A stretch of DNA of 64,000 nucleotides from Malania oleifera. Lineage: Eukaryota; Streptophyta; Magnoliopsida; Santalales; Ximeniaceae. Shown here piece by piece: positions 1 through 11,829 of this stretch (its first letter is position 1; every line of letters begins with the position of its first letter). Below the pieces are notes generated by a model. The model saw nothing but the letters and a program-made list of their open reading frames with translations, searched no databases and was not told where the DNA came from. The stretch covers positions 54,179,457 through 54,243,456 of the forward strand of contig NC_080420.1 of NCBI RefSeq assembly GCF_029873635.1. Reading direction: 5' to 3'. Position numbers and translations under genes: made by a program.

Positions 1-1191
1 CTGTCAGAACAAGCCAAAATCAGATATGTGCGGGAGTTTCGCCCAAAAGAAGCTATTTTGGGTAAGATTCTAGATCTTGAGTTTATGGAACAACATTTCG
101 GGAATATTATGGATATGTTCTGTTATCAGGGGTGGAAATCCTTTATTTCTTATTAGCCCAATGGCCATTACCCTACCTATGTTAGGTTATTCTACACTAT
201 CCTAGGCAATGACGAGAATTGGTATTTCTTTAGGGCAGTGAGGACTGATATTCGATTTGATGCAGGATATTTATTTGATGTTCTAGATATTGATCGTGGT
301 GATTTTGAATGCCTTGAATCAATAACGTCCTAGATAAACGAGCAGGATTTTACTATTGCCACCTTTGCTAATTTGACTATGTCTGATCCACTAGCCACTA
401 GTCAAAATCACCCACCTCATTATAAGCAGTTTACCTTAGAGGCTAAGATTGTGCACCACTTGATTATATACAATATCCTGCCTAAGGCAAGATCTAGGGT
501 GCATGTCTCCTTCCTAGACTGCTTTGTCATGTGGTTCCAATTCGCACGGAAAAATCTAGATTTACCCAAGCTGATGATTCGGTGGATGATGGCCAAAACG
601 GTTGGGCATAGTATCATTATGCCATATGGGGGGATTTTGAACAAGTTATTTCAAGCAATGGGAGTTACCCGATCTAATGTAGCTGTGCTGAAAAGGAGAA
701 GGTCTACAGATATATTCTTCGCTGTCACCTTGAGACTGATGGAATTTGAGTTGGTAGGCAACATATGGTTGCCATCTGGTGCGAGGGGTGCGGCAACTCA
801 GGAGGAAGCCCCACATGAGTTACCACCACAGCCCATGCAGCCGACGAATACTAATATGATGGCTGCCATCACTAGTCTTTCTGACTCCTTCGGGTAGTTC
901 AGAGGATCCATCCATTCAGATCTTCGAGATTTAGCATCATCATCCAATGCACTTCGTGATAAGTTTAGATAGTTCTCGATCTCTTTTGAGAACCGGTTCA
1001 CAGAGATGGAGAGGGTCATTGCGGTTAACTTCAGTGAGTTGAATGACCAGATCCAGGAGATGCAGGATGAGAAAGATAGAATAACAATGGATTTTGACTT
1101 TGATGCGGACGATGGCACCGATGGTGGTATAGATGGAGGTGAGATTTAGCTTCAAGGGAGCATTCTGCAAGATCAGGAATTGTCTTTATGA
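1..1191 (+). pseudogene. Env-like / putative plant transposon protein (Transposase_32-type), broken
   Basis: One reading frame runs from base 1 to a TGA at 1189-1191 and is interrupted by five stops, all TAG, at 154, 331, 895, 970 and 1147. The protein resembles the 'putative plant transposon protein' domain found in SIRE-type Copia elements and scattered plant ORFs. Visible segments include IVHHLIIYNILPKARSR, a FLDCFVMWFQ stretch, MPYGGILNKLFQAMGV, then a Gln/Pro-rich linker and a C-terminal segment that looks coiled-coil (ENRFTEMERVIAVNFSELN). The longest open piece is 373-897 (174 aa). The N-terminus is outside the window. The role of these proteins is not established. Several TAGs sit where Gln would fit, suggesting CAG-to-TAG decay. 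Confidence 0.65.
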
Positions 1192-2685
1192 TTCATTATC
1201 CTTTATATTCTCTAGTTTGTACTTATAAAACAGCTTACATCAGCCTTTATTTTTTCTTTCTTTCTTTTCTCTTTTCTTACATACTATACTCACACCCACT
1301 ATCCATTTTGGATTCTGTGGATAGTTAGGTTATTTGTTTTTATTTATATCTATCGGTATGTATTAATTTAGGGAAGCCGTGGTTGTCTATTTCTTAGGTA
1401 TTGCATGTTCCCATGATTATGTTTCTATGTAACTCATGTATGTATATGCCCCGATGATAGTTTTCTGTTCTCTTGTTGGATATCCTGTGATAAACGACAT
1501 ATAAATCATTATCTACTTGATTGCATGAGTAGTTTAAAATACCTCCTGCATGGCAGATGCAGTGGATGTGCAATTTCTTGCTGGTAGATAAGTAGGTTCT
1601 CGCATGCCCTAAACTTATGATATACTGGCTGTTGGGAGTCTTTTATGCAAGTTTATTTGGGAAATGTCCTATTTACAAACAGCATGCTGCCGAAATTTTG
1701 ATGGACTTTTCCAACATAAAACCTTGTCCAATGATGATTATAATAAATTAAAAGTTAAAATCTTTTTGAAAGGATGAATGAAAACTCAATGTAAATTAAA
1801 CTTCATCCTCACATAATCATTAGGTATTTAAGGAGTGTAGCTCCATCCCTAGAGAAAGACTTTAAAGAACTCATATGCATCATGTTTTGGCTTATTGATT
1901 ATTGAGGCTCTTCTAAGAAACCTGATCATCATTATATCTCGTATGTTTCGATATGGATTGTTCTTGGTTATGTGCTTTATTTCATGCCTTAATATATGTC
2001 TTCTGATGCATGTGTGATCTATAGAGATGATTATACTGATTGAATGGTAAATGAATAAACCTTAATTCAGCATATTCATTTTAAAAGATTTAAAAATTGA
2101 TTGCTTACACTTCTTGGCATTCTTAATGAAATATTTATCCATCTAGTCTAAGTAGTTTATTTCATCTAAGCTTGGATTCAATTTGTCATGGGGAGCTTTC
2201 AAATAAATTTTAAAAGTCTAACAACCTATATAATTGTTGATATCTTTTATTGGTATAGACTTTGTGAAAATTGATTATGGTTTGCGTGCATAATTCTCAT
2301 ATCTACTGCATGATGATGATTGCACCTATGTATTATATCTTGTTCATACTGGAACTGTTTGAGTTGCCTAGTTGTGGATAAATTGCTAGGTCTTATAAAC
2401 TCAAAACAGGTCATTTTTTATACAGGATTTTTTTTTTTTTTTTTTTTGGAATGTCCTAGTTACAAGCGGCATGCTGCTGAAATTTTTCAAACTTATTGTG
2501 TATAAAAATAATTTTTACCCATTGCCTAAAGCTATCATTTTTATGGCCCTTTTTGCTGTTTCCAAAAGGGTGCGATGAAGAGGCAAAACATTGGGTTGAA
2601 ATTGGGCTGCACTTAATGCATATTGTTAGGGGGAGCCATCTAAGGCTATACCTATATTTTTTGCATGATGTATTTGTCATTATCA
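1192..2685 (+). other. Non-coding 3' region of the Copia element
   Basis: About 1.5 kb between the env-like ORF and the polypurine tract, AT-rich, with no convincing ORF. It holds a block (about 1530-1710) that resembles two segments inside the CACTA element (28590-28730 and 48165-48350). A second copy of the motif GCATGCTGC(C/T)GAAATTTT lies at about 2468-2486, preceded by a long T run at 2428-2448. Confidence 0.6.
1530..1710 (+). repeat. Dispersed repeat block, copy 1
   Basis: Starts near 'cctcctgcatggcagatgca' and ends with 'gcatgctgccgaaattttga'. Clearly related by eye to the blocks at 28590-28730 and 48165-48350, and its tail is repeated at about 2446-2486. Its nature is unknown. Confidence 0.55.
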
Positions 2686-2698
2686 AAAAGGGGGAGAA
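2686..2698 (+). other. Polypurine tract of SIRE-like Copia
   Basis: The purine run AAAAAGGGGGAGAA lies immediately before the TG that opens the LTR. Polypurine tracts prime plus-strand DNA synthesis in LTR retrotransposons. The sequence is typical of Copia elements. Confidence 0.8.
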
Positions 2699-4823
2699 TG
2701 TTGACCTTATAGGTCACACCTGGTTTTGATAATGAAAAATAATTGTTGTATTTGATGGATGTTTGAGGATATGTGCAGGTATACAGTTGGTAAATCAAAA
2801 TGATGGCACAAGAAGTAGAAGTTGGAGGCCTTAAAGACCTTATTTATGTTGTATTTAAATTCATCAATCATTATGGGTCCGTAATAGTAAATAGGTTCTG
2901 GGCTGTAATAATTATATGCATCACCTGCATGATATGATAAGTAAGCTCAAAATGAAAAAGACTTAGAATGACCCTAGGACACTCATACATGCACAAATAT
3001 ATATGGTTATATGGAAATGGTGATCCCATAAGTAAATGGAACCAAAATGCACTTAAAATGCATGATCGGTCGACCGTACTTCACAAGTACAAATATTTCG
3101 GTCGACCAAACCGATGACCGAGTCAATTGCTTGACCACTCCCAGTCGACCGGGCCATGCCTAGTTCGAACTTCCTTCGAGTCAACCATTTGACCATACAA
3201 TTGACCGAGCCCAAATCGTAAGCCAACCACCTAGTTGACCGAGTTCCCACGTGTCTGGCCAACGGTCTGGTCGACCGAACTACTTAGTTCAAAATCGCTT
3301 GGTCGACCGAACCGCGCGAAAAGGAAAAATTGCCTTGGAACCCTATTGACCGGTCGATCGAACTTTTAGTTCAAATCTTGCGCGGTCGACTGAACTTGCA
3401 CACTTGGTCAACCGAACCTTGCCTTCAGCCAACCAGTGCTCTCGGGTTGTCCTATTATTTTTACCGCGATTAAAATATTTAAATAGGGTTAATTTGGTTA
3501 AAATGCTTTAAAACAATTATAATAATTGCCTATATGTTTTAGACGACTTTAATCAACAAGATGTGCATATATACCCCCTCATTTGGAATAATTAGCATCA
3601 GATTAGCAATCTTAATTAAGAAAAATTCTCTGAAATTCAAAAATCTATCATACTTATTGTTTAGCCTCCTACACTCATTCTTACCAAATTTTATTGCTCA
3701 AATCTCTTTGTAAGTGTGATTGAGTGTTCTTCTCATTAGGCTTAAACTCTCTCTTGTTTTTGTTGATTAAGGTTATTTTATTAGAGAGCTAAGCTTGAAG
3801 TTTCCCTAGGAGACTTTGCTAATAAGTCTTCCCTAGGAATACTTCACTGAGCCTTTGAGTTTTGCATTGTGATTGCAATACTCAAGGAGTTCACATTGGA
3901 TTTTGATTGCTAAAATATTTTACAAATCATTTTCAAAATATCTCTTGTGCTTATATTTGAGAAATATATATTTTGAGATTTTTGCTTAAGCGCTAAAAGA
4001 TCTTTATTGCTATACCCTTGATTGAGATCATCATTTTAAGCAAAGATCAAATAACTATTTTTATAAATGAATATCTCTTGTGGTTAATTTTGATAAAAAC
4101 TTCTGTTGAGATATTTGAAGTATACTTATGATCTTTGTTAGTGCACTGTGATTAAGAATATTATTTTGACACAAAGATCTTGTCATTTATACTCTCACGT
4201 ACTGATTGCATTATTAGCATTAATTTGAGAGTAGACATTACAGCTACACTGAACTTATCATATCTTATCATTTGGTAGTGTGTTGATTATATTGGTACAT
4301 ATAAGCTTATGTAAGAAGCATTTCCTTGTACGCAAAAATTGTATTTCAAATCTGTTGTATTCCAGGCACGAGCCTGAAAAGGGAAACTAACCCTAGTAAA
4401 ATAGTTCCAGACTGGCTTAGACCCGATTAGGAAAGCTAGGTGCGCCATCCTGGTAAGGCATGTTGGTTGAGGTTAGCCCCTTGAATTGACCTGGTTGTAA
4501 CCGGTGTCGCTCCACCTGTTAAGTGAGTTTTAGTAGAATCCTTGGGCTTGCGAGCTAGAAGCGGGGACGTAGGCACAGTTGGCTGAACCCCGATAACATA
4601 TCGTGCATGTATTTTATTTTTTCGTAATTTATTTATCGCACATGTATGTTATATTGTGAATGTCGCGCATTACTTAATTTCTGAACATTATATTTATCTA
4701 CGCATTTGGAACTGTATAGATAGACCCTAGGTTGTGAATATACTGTTATTAGATTAGCTAAACCTATGAATAAATTTTAATATTCCAATTCACCCCCCTC
4801 TTGGGAATACACTAAAGCTAACA
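2699..4823 (+). repeat. 3' LTR of SIRE-like Copia (2125 bp)
   Basis: Begins TGTTGACC directly after the polypurine tract and ends CTAACA, giving TG...CA termini with a partial inverted repeat (TGTTg/CtAACA). The terminal ATTCACCCCCCTCTTGGGAA segment is characteristic of plant Copia LTR ends. It contains a cluster of GGTCGACC palindromes at 3064-3420 followed by an AT-rich, TATA-like stretch (about 3475-3485), which probably marks the U3 promoter. Confidence 0.8.
3064..3420. repeat. GGTCGACC palindrome cluster in LTR
   Basis: About ten copies, some degenerate, of a GGTCGACC-centred motif, often extended to GGTCGACCGAACC, within 350 bp just upstream of an AT-rich putative TATA region. GGTCGACC is its own reverse complement. 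The dense irregular spacing suggests a protein-binding module rather than a simple satellite. Confidence 0.75.
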
Positions 4824-4998
4824 GTTTATATGTCTTTCCTGGGGTGACGATTTCAGGAAAGCCATAGTAAACTATTGCCGGGTTGTGTTTCTATAGTGTA
4901 TGACTGAATCTTGATTTAAGATAAGGATGTCAAAATAGTGGTTAGATACATCAATTTTAAGGATAGGGTCCCTAAGCTATGTTTATTGTCTTTTCAGG
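4824..4998 (+). other. Untranslated leader of the Ty3 element
   Basis: About 175 bp between the Copia LTR end and the gag ATG. No ORF and no TGGTATCAGAGC-type primer-binding site is visible here, so the start of the leader is likely displaced to the left by the Copia insertion. Confidence 0.5.
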
Positions 4999-6110
4999 AT
5001 GGACCCCGAGGGTGGTAGTGCTTATGCGAGTGGTAGTGAGGGTGCAAAGCCCTCAGGTCTAGGCGGAGGTGATTCAGATGTGGTATTACATTGTGTAGTT
5101 CAGCAAGTCATGGTTGAGATTGCACGATTCTCCAAGAAGTAGGGAGGTCCTTCTGCAGGCCATGGGTGTACAATAGAGAAATTTACTAAGATGAATCCTT
5201 CAGAATTTTCAGGAGGAGCTGATCCTAGAGTTGCTGAAAACTGGATGTAGGAAATTGAGAAAGTATTGGTGGTGCTACAGTACATGGAAGAGCAGAGGAT
5301 CTTATTTTCCACCTATAAGCTGTAAGAAGAGACCAAGAGATGGTGGACTGCGGTAAAAATATTGGAGGAACAGAGGTCAGTACCTATAACTATGACTTGG
5401 TGCCGATTTAGAGATTTTTTCTTCGACAGATAGTTTTTGGCCAATACCAAAGAGGCCAAAGTAGAAGAATTCCTGAATTTGAAGCAGGGACAGTAAATAG
5501 TCTAATAGTACATGACGAGGTTCATAGAGTTGTCTCGCTTCGCCCTGTATATCATTTTGGATGAGGCCAGGAAGGCGAGATAGTTTGAAAGAGGTTTGAG
5601 GCATGAAATATATAAACAGGTAGTGGTGTTGAAAGTGCAGGACTTTGCTGAGTTGGTAGATAGAGCAACTATGGCAGAGGCTAGGGAGCGGATGGGTGCA
5701 AAGGAGCAAGGACAAAAGAAGAGGTCAACGTTTTCAGGTTTTCAGCATGAATCTAGTAGAGACCCGTAGAGGAGAGGTAATTATAGCAAAGGACAGAGGT
5801 AGGAGACGAGGGGTCGTGAGGTTCAAGGTATGCAGATCTACCTTGTCTGTCAAACGTGTGGAAAGAAACATCTGAGAGAATGCAGAGCGGGGAGAGGCAT
5901 ATGCTATCGTTCTGGTGGACTAGGACATTTAGCACGAGATTGCCCTACATCACCTAGTACCGCTCTTACTCCCAGACCTTATCGGGGAGGTTATCAAGCG
6001 CCCCGTGGAGGCCAGAAGAGGAACGTAGCCCCAGTGAGGGTTTATGCTTTGACCCCCGAAGATACGAAATCCACAGGCGACGTCGTGACAGTTACCCTTA
6101 CTATTTTATA
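4999..6110 (+). pseudogene. Ty3 gag (capsid-nucleocapsid), broken
   Basis: The ATG at 4999 opens a frame beginning MDPEGGSAYASG. A capsid-type region follows (MNPSEFSGGADP, then W-rich segments around 5240-5410, then FIELSRFALY and VQDFAELVDRA). The nucleocapsid zinc knuckle near 5895-5945 reads CYRSGGLGHLARDC, so the second cysteine of the C-X2-C-X4-H-X4-C knuckle has become serine. Stops interrupt the frame at about ten sites, mostly TAG. Gag would form the cytoplasmic virus-like particle. Gag, protease and RT remain in one reading frame up to 6776. Confidence 0.8.
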
Positions 6111-6240
6111 ATATCAAGCTATTGTTTTATTTAATTCGGGCGTCACCCACTCTTTCGTATCTAAAGGATATATTAAACTGTCTGGTGTTAAGACACAGAT
6201 ATTAGATGTTGAATTTCGAGTAGCTACACTGACAGAGTTA
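6111..6240 (+). pseudogene. Ty3 aspartic protease remnant
   Basis: The active-site region reads [10 protein letters not shown], where active proteases of this family have D-S-G. The catalytic aspartate is therefore replaced by asparagine (codon near 6133). Only about 40 residues remain before the sequence jumps into the reverse transcriptase near 6240-6275. The rest of the protease and the protease-RT linker appear deleted. Confidence 0.7.
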
Positions 6241-6776
6241 GTGGTGAGGTGTCGTAGGGTGCTCAGAGGCTATCCAGTTTTATTTGTGAAAAAAAAAAAA
6301 GACGGGATTATGAGGATGTGCATATATTACAAGGAGATAAATAAAGTAACAGTAAAAAATAGGTATCCTCTACCCCGTATAGATGACTTATTTGATCAAC
6401 TTTACGATACACGAGTTTATTTAAAGATTGATCTAAGCTCTGGGTACCATCAGGTAAAAGTCAGGGAAGAGGACATCTTTAAGACAAAGTTTCGAACTTG
6501 GTATGGCCATTATGAAATTTTGGTCATGGCATTCGAATTGACTAATGCTCCTGATGTATTTATGAATTTAATGAACAGAGTCTTTCATCAGTATTTAGAT
6601 CAATTCGTTGTGGTTTTCATTGATGATATACCGGTCTACTCGAGGAGTTTTGAGGAGCATGAGACGCATTTAAGGCTAGTACTTCAGATTTTCAGGGAAA
6701 AGGAATTATATGCCAAGTTTAGCAAATGTGAATTCTGGTTAGAAAAAGTTGTGTTTCTGGGGCATGTTATATAAGG
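6241..6776 (+). pseudogene. Ty3 reverse transcriptase, palm and fingers
   Basis: A 177-residue open stretch shows the RT core in order: a [12 protein letters not shown] segment, [13 protein letters not shown], a [14 protein letters not shown] segment, and the catalytic FIDD box near 6616-6627 ([11 protein letters not shown]). It ends [11 protein letters not shown] and then a TAA. The frame shifts within the next 60 bases (about 6776-6830), because the thumb and connection region continues in another frame. The enzyme would copy element RNA into DNA; here it is inactive. Confidence 0.9.
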
Positions 6777-6829
6777 AGATGGAATTTCAGTAGATCCGAG
6801 GTAGTGGTGAATTAGGCTAGGTCGAAGAA

Positions 6830-7403
6830 TGTTCAGGAAGTTAAGAGTTTCTTGGGAATGGTAGGTTATTACCATTGGTTTGTAGAGGGATTCTCAGGAT
6901 TGTCAGCGCCTTTGACACAATTAACCAGGAAGAATGTCAGGTTTGAATGGGATGACAATTATGAGCAGAACTTCCAGGAATTGAAGTAGAGGCTTGTCAC
7001 TACACCGGTATTGACCATTCCATCAGAAGGTGATGGATATGTGATCTACAGTGACTCGTATTTGAAAGGGCTCTGAAGTGTGTTGATGCTGCAGGGTAGA
7101 GTTGTAGCATATGCTTCTAGACAACTGAAAGAATATGAAAAGAATTATCCTACCCATGATCTAGAATTAGCTGCAGTGGTTCATGCATTGAAAATTTGGA
7201 GGCATTATCTGTACGGAGAGAGATGTGAAATATTTTCAGACCATAAAAGTCTAAAGTACTTCCTCATGCAAAAGGAGTTAAATATGAGATAGAGGAGATG
7301 GTTGGAACTTATTAAGGATTACGACTGCACCATCAGTTACCCTATAGGAAAGGAGAATGTGGTGGCTAATGCACTCAGCCAGAAATTAGGGGGAACAGCT
7401 TAG
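6830..7403 (+). pseudogene. Ty3 RT thumb/connection and RNase H, broken
   Basis: After the frameshift the frame reads VKSFLGMVGYY, GLSAPLTQLTRKNVRFEW, then the RNase [42 protein letters not shown] and RRWLELIKDYDC. The second and third carboxylate motifs (HDLELAA and SDHKSL) are present. The stops are TAG (about 6987), TGA (about 7075), TAG (7290) and TAG (about 7400). At the first and third TAG the family normally has Gln. Confidence 0.8.
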
Positions 7404-8954
7404 TTAGCAGCAATAATTCAGCTCCTGATCCAGATGGACTTGGAGAGGCTCAGTGTGGATCTAGTAGGAAGTGACCCTCAGACATTTATTGCCAACTTTG
7501 TGGTACAACCTACTCTACATGAAAGGATTAAAGCTGCTAAGAGGGATGATGTAGAATTAGTGGAGCTGATAGCTAAAGTGCAAGATGGACAGGGAGAGGA
7601 ATTTAGTATTTTAGATGACGGGGCTCTGAGGTTCTGTACCAAGCTGTGCGTGCCTGCAGATATGGATATCATAAGTACGATCCTAGAGGAGGCTCACAAA
7701 TCCCTATACACAATGCATCCTGGAAGCACTAAAATGTATCAGGATCTTCGGGAATCATTTTGGTGAAGTGGTATGAAAAGGGAGATAGCCGAATTCGTGG
7801 AGCATTGTTTGACATGCCAGTAGGTGAAAACTAAGCACCAGAGATCAGTGGGACATTTGCAGCCACTTCACATCCCTAAGTGGAAGTGGGACCATATCTT
7901 TATGAATTTTATTACAGGTTTACTGCCGGCATTGCATGGGTAGAACGCGATTTGGGTGATTGTAGATAAACTGACGAAGACTGCTCATTTTATCCCTATC
8001 AAAGTCAACTACTCCATGGACAAGCTAGCAGAATTATATATTCAAGAGATAGTACAATCACATGGTGTGCTAGTGTCTATAGTATTAGATCGAGACCCAC
8101 GTTTCACGTCACGGTATTAGAAGAGCTTGTAGGAGGCTCTAGGGTCTCAGTTATCATTCAGTGCGACATTTCATCCTTAGACTAATGGGCAGATGGAGAG
8201 GACGATCTAGATCCTTGAAGATATGCTACGAGCGTGTGTGCTAGATTTCGGGGGTAGTTGGACCCAGTATATGCCGCTAGTTTTGCTTGCATATAATAAC
8301 AACTATCAAGCCAGTATCGGCGTGGCACCTTACGAGGCATTATATGGTAGGAGGTTCCATTCTCCACTATACTGGGATGAGATGGGTGAAAGGCAAGTTT
8401 TGGGACTAGAGTTAGTGCAGTAGGCGTACGATAAAGTCTGACTTATCAGATACAAAATCAGTGCAGCTTAGAGTCGGTAGAAAAGTTACGCTGATACTCG
8501 CTACCAAAAATTGTAGTTTGATATAGGAGATCATGTGTTTTTGAAAATAGCACCATTGAAAGGAGCTATGAGGTTTGGGAGGAAGGGTAAGTTGAGCCCT
8601 AGGTTTATTGGCCCATTTGAGATACTTGAGAGAGTGGGGTCAGTTGCCTATTGGGTAGCTTTACCACTGGCTTTATCCAGAATATATGATGTATTTCATG
8701 TTTCTATGTTAAGGAAATACGTCCCAGATCCCTCCCATGTGATCAGCTATGCAGAGATAGAACTTAGTAATACTTTGGCATATGAAGAAACACCAGTACA
8801 GATTCTGGATAGTAAAGAATAGGAATTACACGGTTAGAAAATTTCATTAGTAAAAGTCCTATAGAGGAATCATGTAGTGGAAGAAGATTCATGGGAACTT
8901 GAGGAGCAAATACGACAAAAATACTAGTACCTTTTCAATGGAGACCAGCAATAA
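7404..8954 (+). pseudogene. Ty3 integrase and chromodomain-like C-terminus, broken
   Basis: One frame runs to a TAA at 8952-8954 but carries about 15 in-frame stops, mostly TAG. Order: an N-terminal zinc-binding H2C2 region (HPGSTKMYQDLRESFW ... HCLTCQ near 7720-7820), the catalytic core ([40 protein letters not shown] near 7900-8210), then GPFEILERVGSVAY and the tail with VQILDSKE and NHVVEEDSWELEE that corresponds to the chromodomain of Tekay/Del elements. Chromodomains direct integration to heterochromatin. It shares its frame with the RNase H. Confidence 0.85.
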
Positions 8955-9206
8955 TCAGAGAAAAAAATCAAGTAAGTAACGTTTCTTTTGCAGGTTAATC
9001 GGTACATGTATTAGTTTCTATTTTGGTTGGTTATGAGAGAATTTTGTTTAGTTATTGTAATCTCCCAGAACCGTATATGTAACCATAGTATTCCTCCACC
9101 ATAAGTGAGGGTAAGTAATAAAATAAGTAGTCCATTTTTCCTCAAGGGATGGTGTATAATTTAGATAGCAAATTTCGAGGAATAAATTTTTATAAGGAGG
9201 GGAGAA
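8955..9206 (+). other. Ty3 3' untranslated region with polypurine tract
   Basis: Non-coding stretch between the polyprotein stop and the LTR. The purine-rich run AAGGAGGGGAGAA at about 9194-9206 is the polypurine tract directly before the LTR TG. Confidence 0.75.
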
Positions 9207-9297
9207 TGTAGAGACCCAGAAAATAATAACCATTTAATAACAAAGAGAGAGGCAAATAGGTGGAAGGAAAAGGAAATTCAAAAAGGAGTTAAATAGG

Positions 9298-9482
9298 ATT
9301 CGTCGACAAACCTCTGGTGTCGTCGACGAACTCCCTCTTAGGCTCATCATGCACCACGTGTCTCGTCGATAGAAAAATAGCGAGAGGGGTTATATTAGAG
9401 ACTGAAGTTCATCGACGAAGGTTAGGAGTTTGTTGACAAATTCTTGGACTTGTCGACGAGGTGACGTGTCTCGTCGACGAAG
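9298..9482. repeat. TCGTCGACGA palindrome cluster in LTR
   Basis: At least seven full or partial copies of TCGTCGACGA (a perfect 10-bp palindrome) or one-base variants within 185 bp. The cluster ends about 20 bp before a TATA box. Position in U3 fits an enhancer-like role, but that is inference. Confidence 0.75.
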
Positions 9483-9499
9483 CCACACGTTCAAAGGTG

Positions 9500-9507
9500 T
9501 ATAAATA
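9500..9507 (+). promoter_or_regulatory. TATA box of the Ty3 LTR
   Basis: TATAAATA follows the palindrome cluster and precedes a CT-rich tract, the usual order of U3 promoter and R start in plant LTRs. Confidence 0.6.
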
Positions 9508-10261
9508 AGCTCAAAACGGGTTTTCAGTGAGAAACTCACATGCAAAACCCTCTCTCTCTCTCTCTCTAAAATCTGTCTCTCTCTCCTTCTCTCTAGGATT
9601 CTGGCTTCGATTCTCGCCGGTTTGAGAATCGGAAGCTGCCACGTTAATCTTGGGAAGGTTCTCTACAATACTGCCAGATCAGAATTTTGACTTGGAGTAT
9701 TTGGGCACTGTCCCAAATTTTGGGTAAGTTGGTTATTTTAAGTTTTATAAATTATTGGGTATTTCTGGACTGAGGGGAAAGTGTAGGAAGGTATTATACT
9801 ATCGTTTGTTGATTTCTTGGGGAAATATAAATTTTTGGGTATTGTGTGAGGAACACATAGGAGTAGATTTGTTTAGATTTGTGGGCTTCTCACTAAGCCA
9901 GGTAAGGGGATAAATTAAGTTAGCACTTTTCATGAAATTATTTATTAATATACAACATTTATTTTCAGAAATTATATATGTATAGTATAGTATTTGAAAA
10001 TACTGCTGTTGAAAAGGGAAATAGATTTAATACATTTTTATCAAAAAATATGATTTCAAATCAGATTTTATGTTTAGGATATTACTCACATTTGTGTGGC
10101 ATGAGTATTGATTTCCATGAAAATTATGTTATATAAGAATAATATGATTTTTCCAGATTAAGCATATTACGACAATTTTCAGAAAAACCATGATAACAAT
10201 ACAGAAACTAAGGTTTAAAATATTATGTTAAATAGTACAGAAAATTCAAGTTCAGTACGTT

Positions 10262-10400
10262 ATGATATGGTCGGTGTAGATGTTGTGATTTATAGGTTAT
10301 GATATGGCTGGCGTAAATGTCGTGATTTATATGATATGATATGGCTGGCGTAGATGTCGTGATTTATAATCGGCGTAAATGCCGTAATTATGTATGATAT
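10262..10400 (+). repeat. Short tandem repeat in Ty3 LTR
   Basis: Three to four imperfect units of about 40-50 bp built around 'gatatggctggcgtagatgt' and 'cgtgatttat'. Lies in the downstream half of the LTR. Confidence 0.65.
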
Positions 10401-11192
10401 GTTAGAATCCATGAAAATATGATTGCCAAATGATACTCAAAAATACGAAACAACTATGTATCAAAAATATGAGATGTACTATATGTTATCAGAACCAGGA
10501 TAGCTTAGTTTAGTCTAACAGAGCACAGTACCGTAGCTATACGTATAAGTTCAAGTTTATGTTAAGGCTACCACACATCTCAGATAGAGTGTGGAAGATA
10601 GTAGTCGATGTGGCTTCAGTGTAGTGTAGGTGTTCTCTGGAAGTCAGGACCAGGTGGGACAAGCCCATCATTCTTACAGCCATATGTTTGACTTAGCGTG
10701 GTCGGACAGCCAATTCTAGGTCCCGCCTTCAGGCCGCACACCCTGTCATGTGTGGGGTAAGACATGACATCAACTAGCTATCCATCTTGGGTATTATTTC
10801 AGTATTGTATAGTTATAGAAGATGTTTTACATGATTACAAAAATTAGTATGATTTTTATTATGATATTTATTATGTTATGATGAATCATGTTTTACTCAG
10901 AATTTATACAACCAGTTTTATCAAATATATACACATGTTATGTACAGTTCATGTTTAAGCACGATAATACTCATGTTGTCATACACTGATATTAGTTTAT
11001 CTTCTTTACTGAGAGGTGTCTCACCTTAGCATTACAAATATTTCAAGAAATCTAGATAGAAGGGCGAATAGAGCTCCGCAGCAGTAGAGGTTAACCGAAC
11101 TATCCTATCAGAAGGGTAAGTAGTTGAGTTAGGGTCAGATTGATTTTTAGGTTATGACCCTAGGGTACTTTTTGGTCCTTTTTTGGATGTTC

Positions 11193-11193
<1 letters not shown>

Positions 11194-11239
<46 letters not shown>
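11194..11239. repeat. (TA)n microsatellite
   Basis: Uninterrupted TA dinucleotides over about 46 bp inside the Ty3 LTR. Confidence 0.95.
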
Positions 11240-11242
<3 letters not shown>

Positions 11243-11829
11243 TAGAATTCTGGTATTGTGCCCGTTGTTGTATGGCATGTATGTAATTTATGTTTTTCAC
11301 TGCTTAGGTATCAGAGATGTATGACAGGTTTATCCTCGGCACCCATGAGTCCGAGTTGATCATGACTATATCAGTTTAACTGGATGTCAGAGCTATTATG
11401 TATGTTGTTATATAGAAAAAATATATATGGAAAAATAAGCAGGTCGTTACACAAAAACTTCTTGTAACTCTTGTGCTTATGATGTTAATAAGATTAACAT
11501 AGCAAGAGATGAGAAAATGCATGTGCATATAGTTCATACTAGTATAGAACATCAAAATGAGTTTTCGCATGCATACCGATTTATACTGATGCGTAAGATG
11601 TCAAAATGAGCTTTCAAATGTGTTTTCTTAAACAAGACATGTTAAATTCAATTGAAACCTCATTAGGAAAAGTTTAATCATAATTAGACTTAATGTATTT
11701 CATATACACTTGTCCTAGCATGGGCTAATTCATTAATAGGCAAATTAGTATGAAAAGTAGTGCATTAGTCGACTATTAGAGTGTTTTCGTCAATTAAGCA
11801 GACCAACAACCTAATTGACATTCTGCCCA

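Larger units (their letters stand above)
1..4823 (+). mobile_element. SIRE-like Ty1/Copia retrotransposon, 3' part only
   Basis: The stretch runs from a decayed env-like ORF through a non-coding 3' region and polypurine tract into a complete 3' LTR. Its pol genes and 5' LTR must lie left of the window. An ORF of the plant-transposon/env-like type between pol and the 3' LTR is a known feature of the SIRE/Maximus Copia lineage. The LTR end carries the ATTCACCCCCCT signature common in that lineage. It abuts the leader of a Ty3 element at 4824, so it probably inserted into that element. The target duplication cannot be tested because the left end is absent. Confidence 0.75.
4824..11451 (+). mobile_element. 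Tekay/Del-like Ty3 retrotransposon, 5' LTR missing
   Basis: Leader, gag, protease, reverse transcriptase, RNase H, integrase and a C-terminal tether occur in Ty3 order, followed by a polypurine tract and a complete 3' LTR. The RNase H end (RRWLELIKDYDC) and the C-terminal end (VHVSMLRKY-like, then an LVKVL/NHVVEE/W segment) fit the chromodomain-bearing Tekay/Del lineage. About 30 in-frame stops, at least one frameshift and a protease-RT deletion show it is dead. The 5' LTR and primer-binding site are not seen; the Copia element ending at 4823 probably separates them. Confidence 0.85.
9207..11451 (+). repeat. 3' LTR of Tekay/Del-like element (2245 bp)
   Basis: Opens TGTAGAGACCC after the polypurine tract and closes CAGGTCGTTACA, with TGTA/TACA inverted ends. 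Inside are a TCGTCGACGA palindrome cluster (9298-9482), a TATA box (9500-9507), a CT-rich initiator region (about 9551-9590), the motif CCAGGTAAGGGG near 9899-9910, a roughly 45-bp tandem repeat (10262-10400) and a TA microsatellite (11194-11239). The CCAGGTAAGGGG motif and CT-rich leader recur in the minus-strand solo LTR at 18641-21175, so the two belong to related families. Confidence 0.85.
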